A stretch of 53,501 nucleotides of DNA, from positions 1-53,501 of the forward strand of contig SWBL01000347.1 in the NCBI GenBank assembly GCA_024195585.1, given 5' to 3'. The notes beneath the pieces were generated by a model. It was not told the origin of the DNA. It ran no database searches and saw only the letters and a list, made by a program, of their open reading frames with translations. Positions 32,309 through 44,952 of this stretch are shown one piece after another. The translations under genes and the position numbers were made by a program. The DNA comes from Aureobasidium sp. EXF-3400 (lineage: Eukaryota; Ascomycota; Dothideomycetes; Dothideales; Saccotheciaceae). Position 1 is the first letter of the stretch, and each line of letters starts with the position of its first letter.

Positions 32309-35171
32309 ATGGATGGAGGACAACGTGATAAAGCAAAGAAGCCAGTCTTCACGATCGAACGAGGACATACGCCAGGCCACCAAGGATGGCCATCTGGCAT
32401 GCGACCTCTTTCAGACATTCGAGAACTTACTGGGCCCAGTCTGGTCGATGCTTTGGAGAAAAGACCGACGGCAAGCGTCCATCGTCAACGCAGCACTAGC
32501 ATCAGTCGGCAGAGTTCGCTCAGGAGAGGCCCCTCATTGAAGCGTGCCGGCTCGGTCAGGATCATTGAACCTGTTGGGAGCTCCAGCTCTAGTTATAAAG
32601 ATGATTTGGTTGCATCCGAGTCAACTATCGACACACCAGAAAGCTTGCACGACGGCTCTAGTCTATACAGCATACCAATCTCAAGCATACCTGCTCGCCA
32701 GTCCTCAAGCACTCGCGACCGTCAAAGACCTCACCGGAGCACTACCTCGAGATCATCCCCCACACCCATTCAACGAACTGCCAATCGAACCATTCCGTAT
32801 CGCGGTCCAACGCATTCTCCTGTGAAGCAGGTTAGAGCCCGCTTGGATGCCGTTGGATCTGATACATCGAGACGAACACCATCCGGTACCTCCATCCGAA
32901 ACCCTGTCCCCCGAGATATCCTCGAATTTCCTACTCATCGCCATCCTCGCATTGGTGTTGATCTACAGATAGCAGCCCCATTGTTTGTTGGCGGAGGAAC
33001 TGTCGAGGGTTTCGTGAGAGTCATTGTTGACGAAGCAGATAAGTCGCGCATCAAGAAGAGTCTTACCCTCGGAAGAATAGCGGTCGATCTCGTTGGAACC
33101 GAAGAGACATCGAGCAATCGCAAGGCAGTTTTTCTGTCGCTGAGAACAGAGTTGATTGACTCGACTCATCCGCCACCTCGTAACATGATCGAGCCGCAAG
33201 ACTTCCCGGACGCCGATTGTTTCTGGTCTCTGATACCTTCACTCACCAGCCTGCCATTTGTCATCAGTCTACCTCTGGATACAGGGCCGCCACCTTTTCA
33301 CTCGAAGCACGCTCGTATTCGATTCGTCCTCTGTGCTACCATTCTGATAAAAGATGGAGGCCGGCAGTACTTGGTTCGGTGCTCTGAGGACATAGCTGTG
33401 TTGCCTACATATGACCGTAGGTCTGTCTGTCAGAAAATCTGGTAAAACAATCGCTAATGGCCTAGTTACAGCAGAGAAAGCTCTGAGATCACTGCCGAGT
33501 CCGCTGACTGCATCCGACGAGCAATCTTTCTCACAATCTGGAATTATAGAGACGGCCAAGATGACTGCGGGTCTACACCGACAAGTATGGATAAGCGGCA
33601 GCAGCATATTCGTCGATATCCACATTGCGAATGGTAGTCGCAAGACCATCAAGAAGCTTGATTTGAGTCTGGAAAGGGACATATTGTGCTACAGACATGT
33701 AAGTTGTGTCAGCTATCGCTAATTCACCGCTCATGGCTAACCCTGACAAAGGCGGCAGCAGCTACCTTGGAGCAGTCTGCTAGCCAAGCAAGAATATTCG
33801 AGAGCAATGAGCGATCGATATTAAGCAAGCATAGCATGAAGCAAGGTGCCAATGGCTGGACTGGTGTTGAAGCATATGGATCCATAACAAGAACATGCGA
33901 CCTTGAAATTCCACGAGGGCATGCCACCGTGAAATGTGGTACGTTGATCTATCCACTTTATGGCTGACAAGCTCTTACCTCCACCAGGCAACTTCTTTGA
34001 GGTAAGATATTTTCTCAACATCACTGTTGGAGGATCTCGCACGTAAGTGATATACATCCGGACACTCTGGCCTGCTCTGGAACTAAACAGAGATTTCCAT
34101 AGAAAGATATTGTCCGTTCAGCTGCCCATTATCGTCATCCACATGGTAAGTAGACCATCATAGTGACTCGCACGGGATCTCACACGGAAGCAGAATTCAT
34201 TAGATGTCCTACCAAACTCTGTGGCTCAGGTTGCTGCAGCGATCGAAGAGAAGCGCACACATCATCGCAGCCACAAGCGTGTCACATCTCAGGCTTCTGT
34301 CCAGGTTGCTCAAACTTCAGCTTCGCCAGGGCGAGGGGCTGCTACTGCCATAAAGCGCCCATCCAGACTGCAAGGTCGCGCCTTCGCAGCACCAAGGCAA
34401 CAATCTCTTGAACGCATGCGTGCTTCAGCAGCAGATCTCCGACAACTCGAAGAAGCTCTGCAATCTTCACCAAGAAAACATTACATTGCGAAGCAGCCTG
34501 CCGAAGTTAAGCAACCTCGACGCAGCAAATCTTTTGGAAAAGAGAACACAAGGCCAGGTAATACAAGGATCGTGTCACGGCCAGCGCGAGAAGTTCACAA
34601 ACAACCAAGCAACCTGGCCATGGGTGGCATTAGTGTTGGAAGCTACACCATATTCAATCGCAACAACTATGACAGCCACAGTGCCAGTTCTGACACCGGG
34701 AATGGCATTATGGAATATATTACGCCTCCGTCAAAGCGTAGGGAGAAGTTCTTTTCATCGCCAGTCAAGATAGAAAGCAAGGGTGTAGGCTCAGCTCTCA
34801 ACCATGCCCGCAGCATCGATAGCTTCCGCAGCCACAAGTCCGCAACGGATCGATGGCGAGATCATTTTGGCAAGGAAAAGGACGGCCCACCAGCCCGAGC
34901 TCCTCCTACTCCACTATTGAGTTCGCCCACAGCAGATATGCCTAGGATACAGCAACAGCATTCATCGGTGCCATTCATGCTAGGGTCGGCAGCTGGACCG
35001 CCCCCAAGGCCACTCCGGAACTCGTTCGACCAGGAACTGCAGGTGCAGCGAGATGAACACATGAGATTGCCTGACAAAATCAGGTTCGAATTCAAAGCTG
35101 TTACCAAGAAAAGCAGTGCGTTTGGATTGAAAAATTGGCTTGGTGAGAGGCTTGGTCGCTCGAGTCGGTAG
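32309..35171 (+). CDS. Alpha-arrestin-like protein, 869 aa
   Basis: Six exons: 32309..33416, 33472..33698, 33752..33938, 33988..34042, 34091..34145 and 34194..35171, with introns of 48-55 bases. Residues 1-205 are disordered, Ser/Arg-rich and likely phosphorylated. The arrestin fold spans about 210-555: an N-domain (GVDLQIAAPLFVGGGTVEGF, RIAVDLVGTEETSSNRKAVF, SLPFVISLPLDTGPPPFHSK) and a C-domain (IFVDIHIANGSRKTIKKLDL, SITRTCDLEIPRGHATVKCG, NFFEVRYFLNITVGGSRT, SVQLPIIVIHMNSLDVLP). A 310-residue disordered basic tail follows. Fungal alpha-arrestins guide Rsp5-type ubiquitin ligases to plasma-membrane transporters. I did not find a clear PPxY motif, so Rsp5 recruitment may be indirect. The second intron ends in AAAG, less usual than YAG but required by phase. 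Confidence 0.85.
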
Positions 35172-35792
35172 AAGGGAATGGATCAGTCAAATAGAACCAG
35201 AAGAAATAGGCTCAGCAGTTGGCGGCGTCGAGAACATGAATAGGTAGATAGGCTTGATCAATGATATGATTATAGTCACCCAACTGTATCAGCAATCTTC
35301 TTGCACAGCGATACGTAAGCTAAATAGCATGATTCTAATTGACACAAAGTGACAAGTGTACTAGGAAGAGGTAGGAGGACAAGACGAGAATACCACAACC
35401 AGTTTGCATTGCTTGAAGTGTAGAAAATTGCTCCGTTCCTCATGCTTGCAGTATAACGAATGTAAAACATATCCACCCAATAAACCCCTTTCCCATGCTC
35501 GAAACAACGCCTTTTCTCATCAGAGCCTGTACTCCTGATGAGATGTCCAACCAAGGACAAAACACAAAACGCCTCCGGTTGTCAAAAGAAATCACAGTGA
35601 TGCCTGAACCAACACTCTTCACAAAACAAAGTCAACAGGAACCGAAACAAAAAACCAATCATCGCGTCATGGCTGGGGGAATAAGTATATCCGGAAGAGA
35701 AGAACAGAAAAGACGCAGTAGAGAGAATACGAAATTGTGCAAGACTGTTTTGTCGAGTCTTTGGCGGAGACAGAGAAGAAAACGTTGTTCTT
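35172..35792. other. Convergent intergenic region
   Basis: About 620 bases between the 3' ends of the arrestin-like gene and the S-P-x-K repeat gene. Nothing recognised. Confidence 0.5.
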
Positions 35793-38028
35793 TCAACGTC
35801 TCTTGGGGGTTGCGAGAGCGGCTAGGCGTGCTGCACTCAACACACCGGGACGCTTCTCCTTGGGCTTCTGGGTGAAGGACTTTGGTCTGACACCAACTGT
35901 AGGGATCTTCTTGACTGGAGTCTTAACAGTGGCGGCAGCAATGGATGGGCGGGTTGATTCAGGCTTGTCAGATCTAGCCTTCTTTGCAGGACGCTGTTCG
36001 AAGTCGTCGTTTTCCTTGTCGCTGGCTGTGGTGCCGGTGGGCTCCTTTCTCAAGTCTTCATTATCGGCTTTACGCTTGGTGCCTGCAGCTATAGGGAGCT
36101 CGGGTGAGTGTTCGACGGAGCGGATGGAGGGCTTGATCTCCTGGGAAGTGGTGCGACGAGGCGATGGTGCAAAGGTAATAGCTTGCTCACCAGCGCGGAA
36201 TGTGAAGTCGTTAGGGGCACCAGCCATGGTCATACGACGGTATGCCTTCTTAGGTCGTTTGGCATTGTCGGAAGTAGTGGGTAGCGTAGGATAGGCGACT
36301 GAGGCATGCTCATTGGCCTTTGATGGAGGAGACGAGGCCTTTGTAGGAGTGTCGGGCGTTTCTTCGGCTTGGTCGAAAGCCTTGGTTGAGGCAGAGAAGT
36401 CAACGTGCTTGACGACAGGGCATGTCTTGGGAGGTGGAGGAGGACCGGCCTTTTCAGCATCAGAAATGGCGTTGGGTGGAGTTGAGAGGTGGGTGCCGTT
36501 AGCGACCTTGAAGGGGTCGTCCGAGTACAAGCGCTGTGGGGTGCGCAGGATGGACTTGACAGGAGATTGACGCAGCAGATTGAAGCGAGCGAACAGACTA
36601 GGCTTTCCCGGCGTTTGTTGTTGCGCAGTGTCGAAGGAGCCAGGCACGGAGATCTTCGCGGGGGAACGAGCGAGGAGTGGTTGCTTGTTGTGCTTCTCCT
36701 TGGGCCCATCCTTGTCCTCATCGTCTTGAGCGAAATTGAATGTCTTCTTGGCAGGAGATCGGGCAAGGAAAGGGATCTTCGAAGATTCACTAGGGGAATC
36801 TGGAGCAACGGAGGCCTTGGTCGGAGATGGATGTTTGGCCGGACTACGACTGAGTAGCGGGCTTTCGGGTGCCTCAGGCTCAAAGCGAGCAATACGGTCA
36901 GCCATGGACGACTTGACTGGAGACTTCATCGGAGACTTGGACAGAAGCTGTGCACGTTGGTCCTTCTGCTTGTCTTGAGCCTGTTCGTGCTGGACGCTTG
37001 CACTAGTCATGTTCGGCCTGACAGGACTGCGCTGGAAAGAGGGAATCATGGTGGTACGACGGGCGGATTTGGCCGATTTGAGTATTGATTGAGGAGGTTT
37101 GACGGAGCGTGGTGTCACGTTGGACTTGATGGCACTCTTGAGGGCAGGCTTGGGAGTAGCATCAGGGCGCGAAATGGTAGCGTCATCGTCGGCAGCACGC
37201 TTGACACGCTTGGCCGGGCCTGCCTCCAAGTTGTCGCGCGATGCGGGACGAGGCAGAGATGTAGACGAGGACGACGAGGATGGACGCTCAAGCTCGGCTT
37301 TGGACGGCGAGCGCTTGAGCGCAGATGGTTTGTCAGTGGCCAGTGGCTTGTTGTCTCTAGTTCGGAAGGCCGAAGGGTGGTCGGCGATCGAGTCCATCTT
37401 CTTGAAAGCCTTCATGTGGACATCGCTGAAGCGACTGACCTTGCCCGAGGGTGTAGCAATCTTGCGCACCAAAATGTCGTTGGCTGACGGCTGGTCCTTC
37501 TGTGTGGCCTGCATCTCGTGGCGAATCTTTGCCGCCTCTCCTCTTGTCTCGTCCATCAGTGCGCGAGCCTGCGGGCTCAGGTTCAGAGTGGGACGCTGGA
37601 AGGTGAAACTGAAGTCGGGAGCGTTGTCCATGATGTTCTGTGGGGCTTTGGGAGTTTTGGTGGGAGTTTGCTGGCTGGTCTTGTTGCTGCTAAAACCCAA
37701 CCAGCGTGCTTCATCGAGCGGTTTGGCTGTGCTCATCTGGTATTTCTGGGGATGCATTTCCTGTGCGCTGGGTTGTATAGGGGTGCCGTCACGAGGTGTT
37801 TGGGCGGTTCTGGTTGGGGTGGGTTGCGGCTCGTCGTGTTCGTCGACTGCGGATAGTTTGGGAGCGGTGCGAGGAGTCTTGACAGCATCGGCGTCGACAC
37901 CCATATCAGACACTCTCTGGGCCTGTTCAACTGTCAGCATGCGTCTCGACGGGCCAAGTGAAAGTCGAAGTTACCTGTGGCGTAGCCGACTGCTTTGCGC
38001 GGATTCTGGCTGACGAGCGTCGTGCCAT
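35793..38028 (-). CDS. Basic disordered protein with repeated S-P-x-K motifs, 727 aa, function unknown
   Basis: Exons are 37975..38028 and 35793..37922, with a 52-base intron. Exon 1 encodes MARRSSARIRAKQSATPQ, in phase with exon 2 (AQRVSDMGVD). The protein is highly charged and almost wholly disordered. One compact, conserved-looking element reads GKVSRFSDVHMKAFKKMDSI and continues HPSAFR (about residues 180-210). The middle part repeats a short unit of the type L-[LA]-[SAR]-[RK]-S-P-[AMV]-K at least six times (LLSKSPMKSP, LLSRSPAKHP, FLARSPAKKT, LLARSPAKI, LLRQSPVKS); these are ideal CDK sites. The C-terminal end reads LSAARLAALATPKRR. This looks like a nuclear, cell-cycle-phosphorylated or spindle/chromatin-associated protein, but I recognise no named family and make no functional claim. 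Confidence 0.8.
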
Positions 38029-38631
38029 TGTTGCTATGTGAATTGAATATACAAGCTCAGGCGGTACAAACAAGACAGTGCTGCTAGCCTGCTAGAGTCG
38101 ACTGGTACAATCTACAGCGTTGGTGGATAGCACAACCTTGGACAAACAAACGCTCTCGAGAAGCTCCCCCGATTTTCAACGCTCGCGTCAAAAAAACAAC
38201 AACATGACGTCGCCCCGACTCCTCAGCAACCAGCTGCACAGACCTAAAACTTCGGTACATGCATGAAACATAAATCATAAAAATTCAATTCTCAAGCACT
38301 AAACATGTTTCGTGACTCTTTGGTACATTTCTGTTCATTGCGTCATTTGTGCTGTCCATAATTGCTACTCTTGTCAAACGTCCTACTAAAAGCTTTGCAG
38401 TCTACTTCCGTTTCCCGAACTGTATCGGCGAGACTGCCCCAAAACAGATATGACATCGGGCCTTCGTGACGATTGTAGCGGTGGAAATTGAACTCTGAGA
38501 GCCCTTCTCCAGACGCCCAGCTTTCCAGAATGATCCAGCTTTTATTGCTTCATAATCAAGTCCACATTGGACAATAAGACAACTTCCTTGGCCATCCGAC
38601 TCTCCCTCCTTGACATATACCCATCACCAAT
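38029..38631. other. Divergent intergenic region
   Basis: About 600 bases between two divergently transcribed genes, holding both promoters. No distinct element identified. Confidence 0.5.
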
Positions 38632-39848
38632 ATGGCTCAACCTACTCAGAACAAGCAGTGGCTAACTCGCCAGGACGGTCTGGAAAAGCTCTACAGAGGA
38701 GAGGCCGCCATTCCCCAGCCAGGCGAGAAGGAGGTTTTGGTCAAGATCCATGCTGTATCACTGAACTATCGCGACACTGAAGTAGCAAACGGCCTCTACA
38801 ACCATCACAAGAGTCTGGATGAGGGAAATAACTCCCTCGTTCTGGCATCTGACATGTGCGGAACCATTGTCAAGGCTGGACCTGGAGCTTCCCTCAAAGA
38901 AGGACAGAGAGTCTTGTCTATCTTCCTGCAAACCCACCAGACAGGCCAGGTTCAGGAGAGGGACATGGCATCCGGAATGGGCCTGCCTTTGGAGGGTGTT
39001 CTCCAAGAATACCGTGTCTTCCCCGACACTGCTCTGGTCACCGTGCCTGACTACTTGAGCAACGAAGAAGCCGCCACTTTGCCTATCGCTGGTACGACTG
39101 CTTTCATGGCTATGAATTGGATGCAGCCAATGGGAAAGCCAGTCAGCAACCCCGAGACTACCGTCTTGTTCCAGGTACGTGTGAAACCTGCAATCGTGCC
39201 GATGTTTCGGAAGATTGCGTGATATTGTTTCGTGGCTGGTGGACAGGTCGTACTAACTATCTTCCCAGGGCACTGGTGGAGTCTCGATCAGCGGTTTACA
39301 AATCGCTAAGGCATGTGGCTTGAAAGGTAAGTGCGTCTGTTGCCTTATTTGCTGAACATCGAACTAAAATTCGGGAAGCCATCGTAACCTCGTCTTCGGA
39401 TGAGAAGCTTGAGAGGGCCCGTCAGCTGGGAGCCGACTACACAATCAATTACAAGAAGTTCCCCAATTGGTCTGAAAAGGTCATGGAATTCACCCAGGGC
39501 AAAGGCGTGGATATCATTCTCGAGTGCGGTGGTGCCCAAACTGTGCGCCAAAGTTTCGATTCTATCGCCTTTGGTGGCCTCATCTCGAGCATTGGCTACC
39601 TATCCGGTAAGCAGGACACCGAGAGTGATGCCCTCAACATCAATGTCCTGGCCTTGAGACGCAATGTCACTCTCAAGGGACATATCAACGGACCGAAAGA
39701 CAGATTTGAGGAGATGCTGCAGCTCTACGCCGAGAAGCAGATTCACCCGGTTGTAGACAAGGTCTTCAGCTTCGATGAGGCAAAGGATGCTATGCAATAT
39801 CTTGCCAAGGGGGGCCATTTCGGCAAGGTCGTCATCAAGGTCGCATAA
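38632..39848 (+). CDS. MDR-superfamily NAD(P)-dependent oxidoreductase (zinc-type ADH-like), 356 aa
   Basis: Exons are 38632..39174, 39269..39326 and 39379..39848, with introns of 94 and 52 bases. The N-terminal GroES-like fold reads EVLVKIHAVSLNYRDTEVAN and SDMCGTIVKAGPGAS; the Rossmann motif is FQGTGGVSISGLQIAKACGL (about residues 180-199). VTSSSDEKLERARQLGADY, GKGVDIILECGG and a C-terminal GHFGKVVIKV follow. The structural-zinc Cys cluster of classical alcohol dehydrogenases is absent from the expected loop (about 100-118), and the catalytic-zinc Cys is replaced by the SLNYRD type of segment. It is therefore probably a Zn-independent quinone/enoyl reductase-like member despite the usual automatic label. 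The substrate is unknown. The second intron ends in GAAG. Confidence 0.88.
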
Positions 39849-40963
39849 AAATAGACTGACAGGAGATGAGAATTAATCATGCATTATCGCGCACCGTTAT
39901 TATCGTGAAAATGTGCTTGGTCAGGAATGTAACAGCATCCATACATATATTCACCGCCTCAAATCTGCATGATGCCGCTCACGAGGTTTTTGGGAAATCA
40001 AGACGGGTACGCCGTGGCGATCCCATGGTATTCCATCGACATGGATTGGTTATGGTCCTGAACCATTTCTTCGTGTTTGTTTGTTTGTTGTCGCATGACA
40101 TGAGTACCATTTCAGAAAATTCGAGTTGTGGGGAGAGCAGACTCCTGAGTTCTCCTTGTTGTACAACAGTAACAACGGTCAATAAGCGTGGCGCTGCACA
40201 AGCGGTAGGCACGATTACCAACAGGAGGGCCTGGCAACGTGCGTTCAATGCATGATTATCGCTTGCTCCAGCTGAGGGCAAATGGCCCATGTGCTTGGTC
40301 ACTACGCCTGCTGTTGTGCACTTCCAACACAGTGGCTCGCAGGCTTGTTGCATTGACAGCGGACGGTTGCGTGCCGTGAATCGACGAGATTGTCGGGCAA
40401 GAGGTGGCATCCTAATCACTCGATGTTTGGTCCGGCAGGTGATGAGCAGGGGCAAGGCCAACCGTCGCGGGTGTCGGAGTCGACGGCCAAAGTTCACTTT
40501 TGGCTCACAACTGACAGATTTGACGTTGGCCGCGACTGCCTTCTGAAGCTGTCAGCATGCTCAGAAAGAGCACCCAGGCAGGTCATTTCGCAGCATTTCT
40601 CGCCTTAGAAAGAACAGGCGGACAGATGACTGACGATGTTATATTTGATCGCTGCAAACCCACGTGCCAGTAAACCAGGGCTCGCTTCTTCCGCCTTGTT
40701 ACACAACAGCAAACAGCAAAGATCCTTTACGCATTTAGAGCTTAATTACTCCTTGCAGGAATCCTCACTTCACTTCCACAAAGTGTGCCAGTTTCTTGAA
40801 GTGAGCTCTACAACGGCCTCTGCTCCACTCAGGCCGTTTGTGTTACGAACGCTCCAACAACTCTCCATCTTCCTCTTCTTCTTCTTCTTCTTCTTGTTCC
40901 ATGTCAATACATATATTGCCATCGAAGCCCTCCCATAGCGACGACATTCTCGAACATTACACA
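39849..40963. other. Intergenic, 1.1 kb, with a CTT microsatellite
   Basis: Between two plus-strand genes; it contains the next gene's promoter. Open frames here (for example 39979..40497 minus) do not look like protein. The microsatellite is listed separately. Confidence 0.45.
40875..40895. repeat. (CTT)7 microsatellite in the 5' region of the next gene
   Basis: Seven CTT units about 68 bases upstream of the inferred start at 40964. Pyrimidine tracts just upstream of starts are common in fungal promoters and 5' UTRs. Confidence 0.85.
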
Positions 40964-42361
40964 ATGTTGAGCACAGCACCTGCAGCAGACGCCCCACTCT
41001 CCGGCTTTGAGTACGTTCAATCTATCGCCTACTTGCACCCACAACTCGCATCCAGCCATTGTGCACCAATTTGGTGACGTACCTTGAAGGCTTGACTCGG
41101 TTGCTGACAATATATGCACAGAAGGAAATTGAGCACTTCAATCCAGCGTCTTCGGGCCAATAGCATCCACCATGAACGCACCTCCAAGTCTAGCGAACCC
41201 TCAAAGTACGATCTACGCGCCCTGGCTGGAAGATCGTCACACTTATACATTTCCAGGTCACAGCTCTATCTGCACAGACTGAAGTCAGTTAACCGCCATG
41301 GAGGCCACAACTTGAGCAACGACGAGGCTCTCTTCTTCCTTTCGTTGCCTGACAAAATTCGCCGTCTCCACTTCACAGCAGAGGAGAACATCCTAATGCG
41401 GGCCGCATGTGAATTACAGCTTTCCAAGCGTCCTCGCCACGACAATGTTCGTCCACTCCCTCTTAGATCTTGGACCGACGGAGGCGCTTCGAGCAGCCAC
41501 AGCTACGCTAGTTCGTCCATCAGCCGCCACACCATGGCCGGACCCGCTTCTCTTCCTTCAACGCCGACTACTTCTGATGGTGGATACTCCTCGGTTACTA
41601 GCAGTCGCACCTCGTCTCGTCCTCGCACAGAATCAATCGTGTCTTCCAACGCCTCTGTCCGGCCCTTCAATCCACTGGGCTGCCACCCTCTCGGAGGCTC
41701 GCGCGCCACTATCATGTCTCAGAGTCCTTTCGACTACACCAAAGTTGCTACAAAGATTCCTGATATTCCCAGCTCCACGACTAGACAGTACCTGGATCCT
41801 AAGACTAGGATGTTGATCCGCCAGTGCACCGCCTCTCCTGAAGCATTTGATGAAGTCGTCAACTTTGGATACCACACCGAAGAGGATTCTCCTGCCGCCA
41901 GCTCGCACACATCTTCGGACTATCAACTCGACGAAGGCTTGAGTTCGTCAGATGGCATTTCTGACGAGGACGAAGACGACTTCACACTGGACTCCGATGA
42001 TGAACCTTGGACTCCCGGCTCCAATGAGACTCTGGCCACTAGCTGGGACATGCACTCGCCCACCTACTCTCCGGTCCAGCGTTTCGATAGCAGCTGCTAC
42101 CGCCCCAAGCAACGCCCAATGACTTTGCGTGTCACTCTGACCAAGCCCGAGAACAGAGTCTTGGATGATTCCCTTGTTCGTGCAGCAAAGCCATTCCAGC
42201 CTTATCACTCAGACCTAATGGTCGAGGATCCTCTGGCACTCGAACAACTCACCTTCTCGGACGACGTTACCGGAAAATATGGAGCTTTTGCTGTCACCCC
42301 AACCAAGGACAGCAGCAAGATGAAGAAGTTGTTGAAGAGATTGACATCACCCGCTTTCTGA
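40964..42361 (+). CDS. Fungal protein of unknown function, Ser-rich with acidic block, 428 aa
   Basis: Exons are 40964..41010 and 41122..42361, with a 111-base intron (GTACGT donor, GCTGAC branch, CACAG acceptor). The splice gives MLSTAPAADAPLSGFERKLS. Starting at an internal ATG at 41114 is less likely because that ATG lies inside the intron's acceptor region. A short helical segment reads DEALFFLSLPDKIRRLHFTA, then EENILMRAACELQ (about residues 78-110). A Ser/Thr-rich disordered part and an acidic block (SDGISDEDEDDFTLDSDDEP, about 285-305) follow, and the end is basic (KMKKLLKRLTSPAF). No domain is recognised. No signal peptide or membrane helix is seen, so it is probably intracellular. 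Confidence 0.75.
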
Positions 42362-43131
42362 ACGAGCAATGTCACGAATCACAGTTTGACGCGAGCTATC
42401 CTGCTCACAACGAGCTGTAATGGCTAAGAACGTACAAAGACGAAACAGAAAGACACAGCAAGCAAGAGAAGAAACTTCGCTCTGCACAGAGTTTCTCATC
42501 CCAACACCAGGGGTCAAGGCTTATTTTTCATCGCATTATGTTTTAACGATCAGATTCCCGAGAAAAGGGACTACCACACACAAGATTAATGGCTTTTTCC
42601 ATTCAGATTTTCCTTTGTTGTTTTTATTTGCTTTTTTATTGTCAAAGATACCACATTCAGCGCATGGGAAAGGAGAGAAGTAAAGGAACGGAAAGGAGAA
42701 GAAATTTATGGCTACGGATAAAACCAAAATGTCACACTCGCTTTTTTGGCTTACACTGATTTTTCACACTTATTGAGAATGTCATATGAGTATTGCATCC
42801 ATTTACAGATGTATTGAATGCTGAAGCTCAATGGTGACATATGCCTCCTCCCTGCGTACTAAAGCATGTAATGTATAGCGATAGAAATGTACAATTGTGA
42901 TAAGAAACAAGATAGTATCTACCAAGAGGCAACAACTCATTGACTCTCTATGGCTACTCTCTGTTTCTGAATACATTCATGGCTTTTTGTAGTGTACACT
43001 TTGCTCTTTTCTGTGCTTAGAGCACAAAGGAAGTTACACACTTTTAGTACACTGGAAGGCTGCAGATTAGCATCGATGGCCTTATGCATATTCAATGCTT
43101 ATATTCATAGCACAACAGTATACCCACCTTC

Positions 43132-43203
43132 TATGCTTATACTGCAAGTACAACCGTACAACGGTGCAACAGACATGCCTATACTGCAAATGCACCGACA
43201 ACA
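43132..43203. repeat. Imperfect direct repeat around TATACTGCAA
   Basis: Two similar units of about 29 bases (43132..43160 and 43174..43203) share ATGC[TC]TATACTGCAA, then a diverged AC-rich part. Further ATGCTTATA-like words lie just left (43095) and right (43210). Origin unknown. Confidence 0.5.
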
Positions 43204-44932
43204 AACGGCATAGTATAAGCTATACGGGTTTATGCTTCTAGAACAGCATTTCCACTATACACCTGCACATTCTACGTTTATCTTTCCATGGAGAGCAAAT
43301 GTATGACCGTTTAGAAGCGAGAAACAGGCAAACATGCATGCAGCAACAGTACGAGAGACGAAAGTCTATTGTTATTGCGGCGTATACTATAACCATGCAA
43401 TGCGACCACCGAAGATGGTGGGGAAGCTTTCAACGGGGGGTGGTGGTGGCTGATATAGAGGGCTGAATCCGACCACAAAAAACTGTTAAACAAAACGGGT
43501 TTTGGGAAGCCACCGAACCACTCACCCTTCCCAAAAGATAAGGGTCCAGGGGCCATGTGGTTCACACACGCTTCTCTTGCTGGATGATTGTTGTCGAGGC
43601 GGCTGCCTAACTCCCAACCTACCGTTGCGTGTGTGCGTTTCTGAGGGTTTGCGTGGGCTTCCCGAGTGCGTGGTGGTGGCTTAACTCTGTTCTCCTGGAC
43701 AGATATGAATATAATATCCTGAGGGCGTGTTAGGTTTGGCTGCCCACTTATAGGCACGCAACATCCCATGGCACCATGGATGGATTCGTTGATCTGTTTT
43801 GTTGCTATGGACAACCAAATGATGAGAGACCATCAGGAAATTTCAGGGTCAACAAGCAAGGCAAATCGATTATCAAAAAGAGGAAGATCAGGAGCAGGAG
43901 GAGCGTGAAAAGAATCTGATTTCATTGTTTTGTTTCTCCTTCTCTTCCAGATACCACTAAGCTCGGCATTAAACAACAATCGTGGTTCAAGATACTGGAT
44001 ATGAGAAGAGCCCCAGAACCGAACATGTCAATCTGACTCGTAGCTTCGACATGCCGGATGTAGAGGTTAGCGAGTCTGCATGACAAGGTTCTGGAGAACC
44101 CTGAAGGATCTCCCTTCGTACACATCGGCAGCAACCCTCTGTTCTAGCCAGCCGCCAGGGCTGGAGAGGAGGATACCTGTTGCACAACCTCATGACGTGG
44201 TCTCGGCTCCGAACTAGCGGTCCCGAGACATGGCCAAAGGCTAGAGGATATGCTGGATGGGCTACCAACAAACCCACACCGAACTAGCAGTGGTGAGCTT
44301 GGAGGTAAGCGCATCCAGCACCTGTGCATGCCGTGTGCAGCCAGCAATCCAAACAACGATATGTATACCGGATACGCGTCGCAGTCCGGGTAGACCGGCT
44401 CGATTCTCTGCCCCCAAAGAACGTGCCCTCACCACCAGGGTGCAAGGCGGTCCTTCGAGTCCTGCCTGTTTCATGAACACTGGTTTCTCGAGTCTGGCTA
44501 GCAGACCATGAGTAGTCAATAATGCTCAGAGGCACTGAGCAGCCGAAACCGAGAAGGAGAGATCGAACGCGTCCAGCGCGGTCCTGTGAGGTATGTAAAG
44601 AAACCCAAAGAGTCCTGCCCTTTCGAGGCCGCGAGGCCTATGATGTCTCCCTTTTTGCTTTCCCATGCAATCGTAACCTGCGTTTGCATAACATTCATGA
44701 CAACAAAGTAAAGAAATGGCACCGTTGTCCAGCAACAGGCAAAAAAGAAAAAAAACCAAAAACACAGGAACAGAATCAGAAAACCAGTGATGCTTGCTCG
44801 ACAAGGCCCAATAAAAGCAAAATGCAAAGTCGCTCGCTCAGATGACCAAAGAGATGAGTGAAAGAAAGATAAAACGCCGCCCCATGCGCTGGAAAATGAG
44901 CTGTACTAGGCTCGGGCTTGTACCAGTGTAAG

Positions 44933-44952
44933 ATCGCATCGCATCGCATCTA
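44933..44952 (+). repeat. Left arm of a 20-base perfect inverted repeat
   Basis: ATCGCATCGCATCGCATCTA, the exact reverse complement of 46230..46249. It is built of GCATC pentamers and lies about 175 bases beyond the stop of the intervening gene. Confidence 0.85.

Noticed and set aside
37099..38013. A 304-codon plus-strand frame opposite the S-P-x-K repeat gene
   Set aside because: Antisense shadow; composition is Ser/Leu/Gly noise and the minus-strand gene has splice and motif support.
43311..43814. 167-codon minus-strand frame in the gene-poor stretch
   Set aside because: No domain, uneven composition, no splice signals and no neighbour relationship.
44380..44440. CGGCTCGATTCTC resembling a tRNA B box
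   Set aside because: No matching A box, acceptor stem or cloverleaf could be drawn around it.
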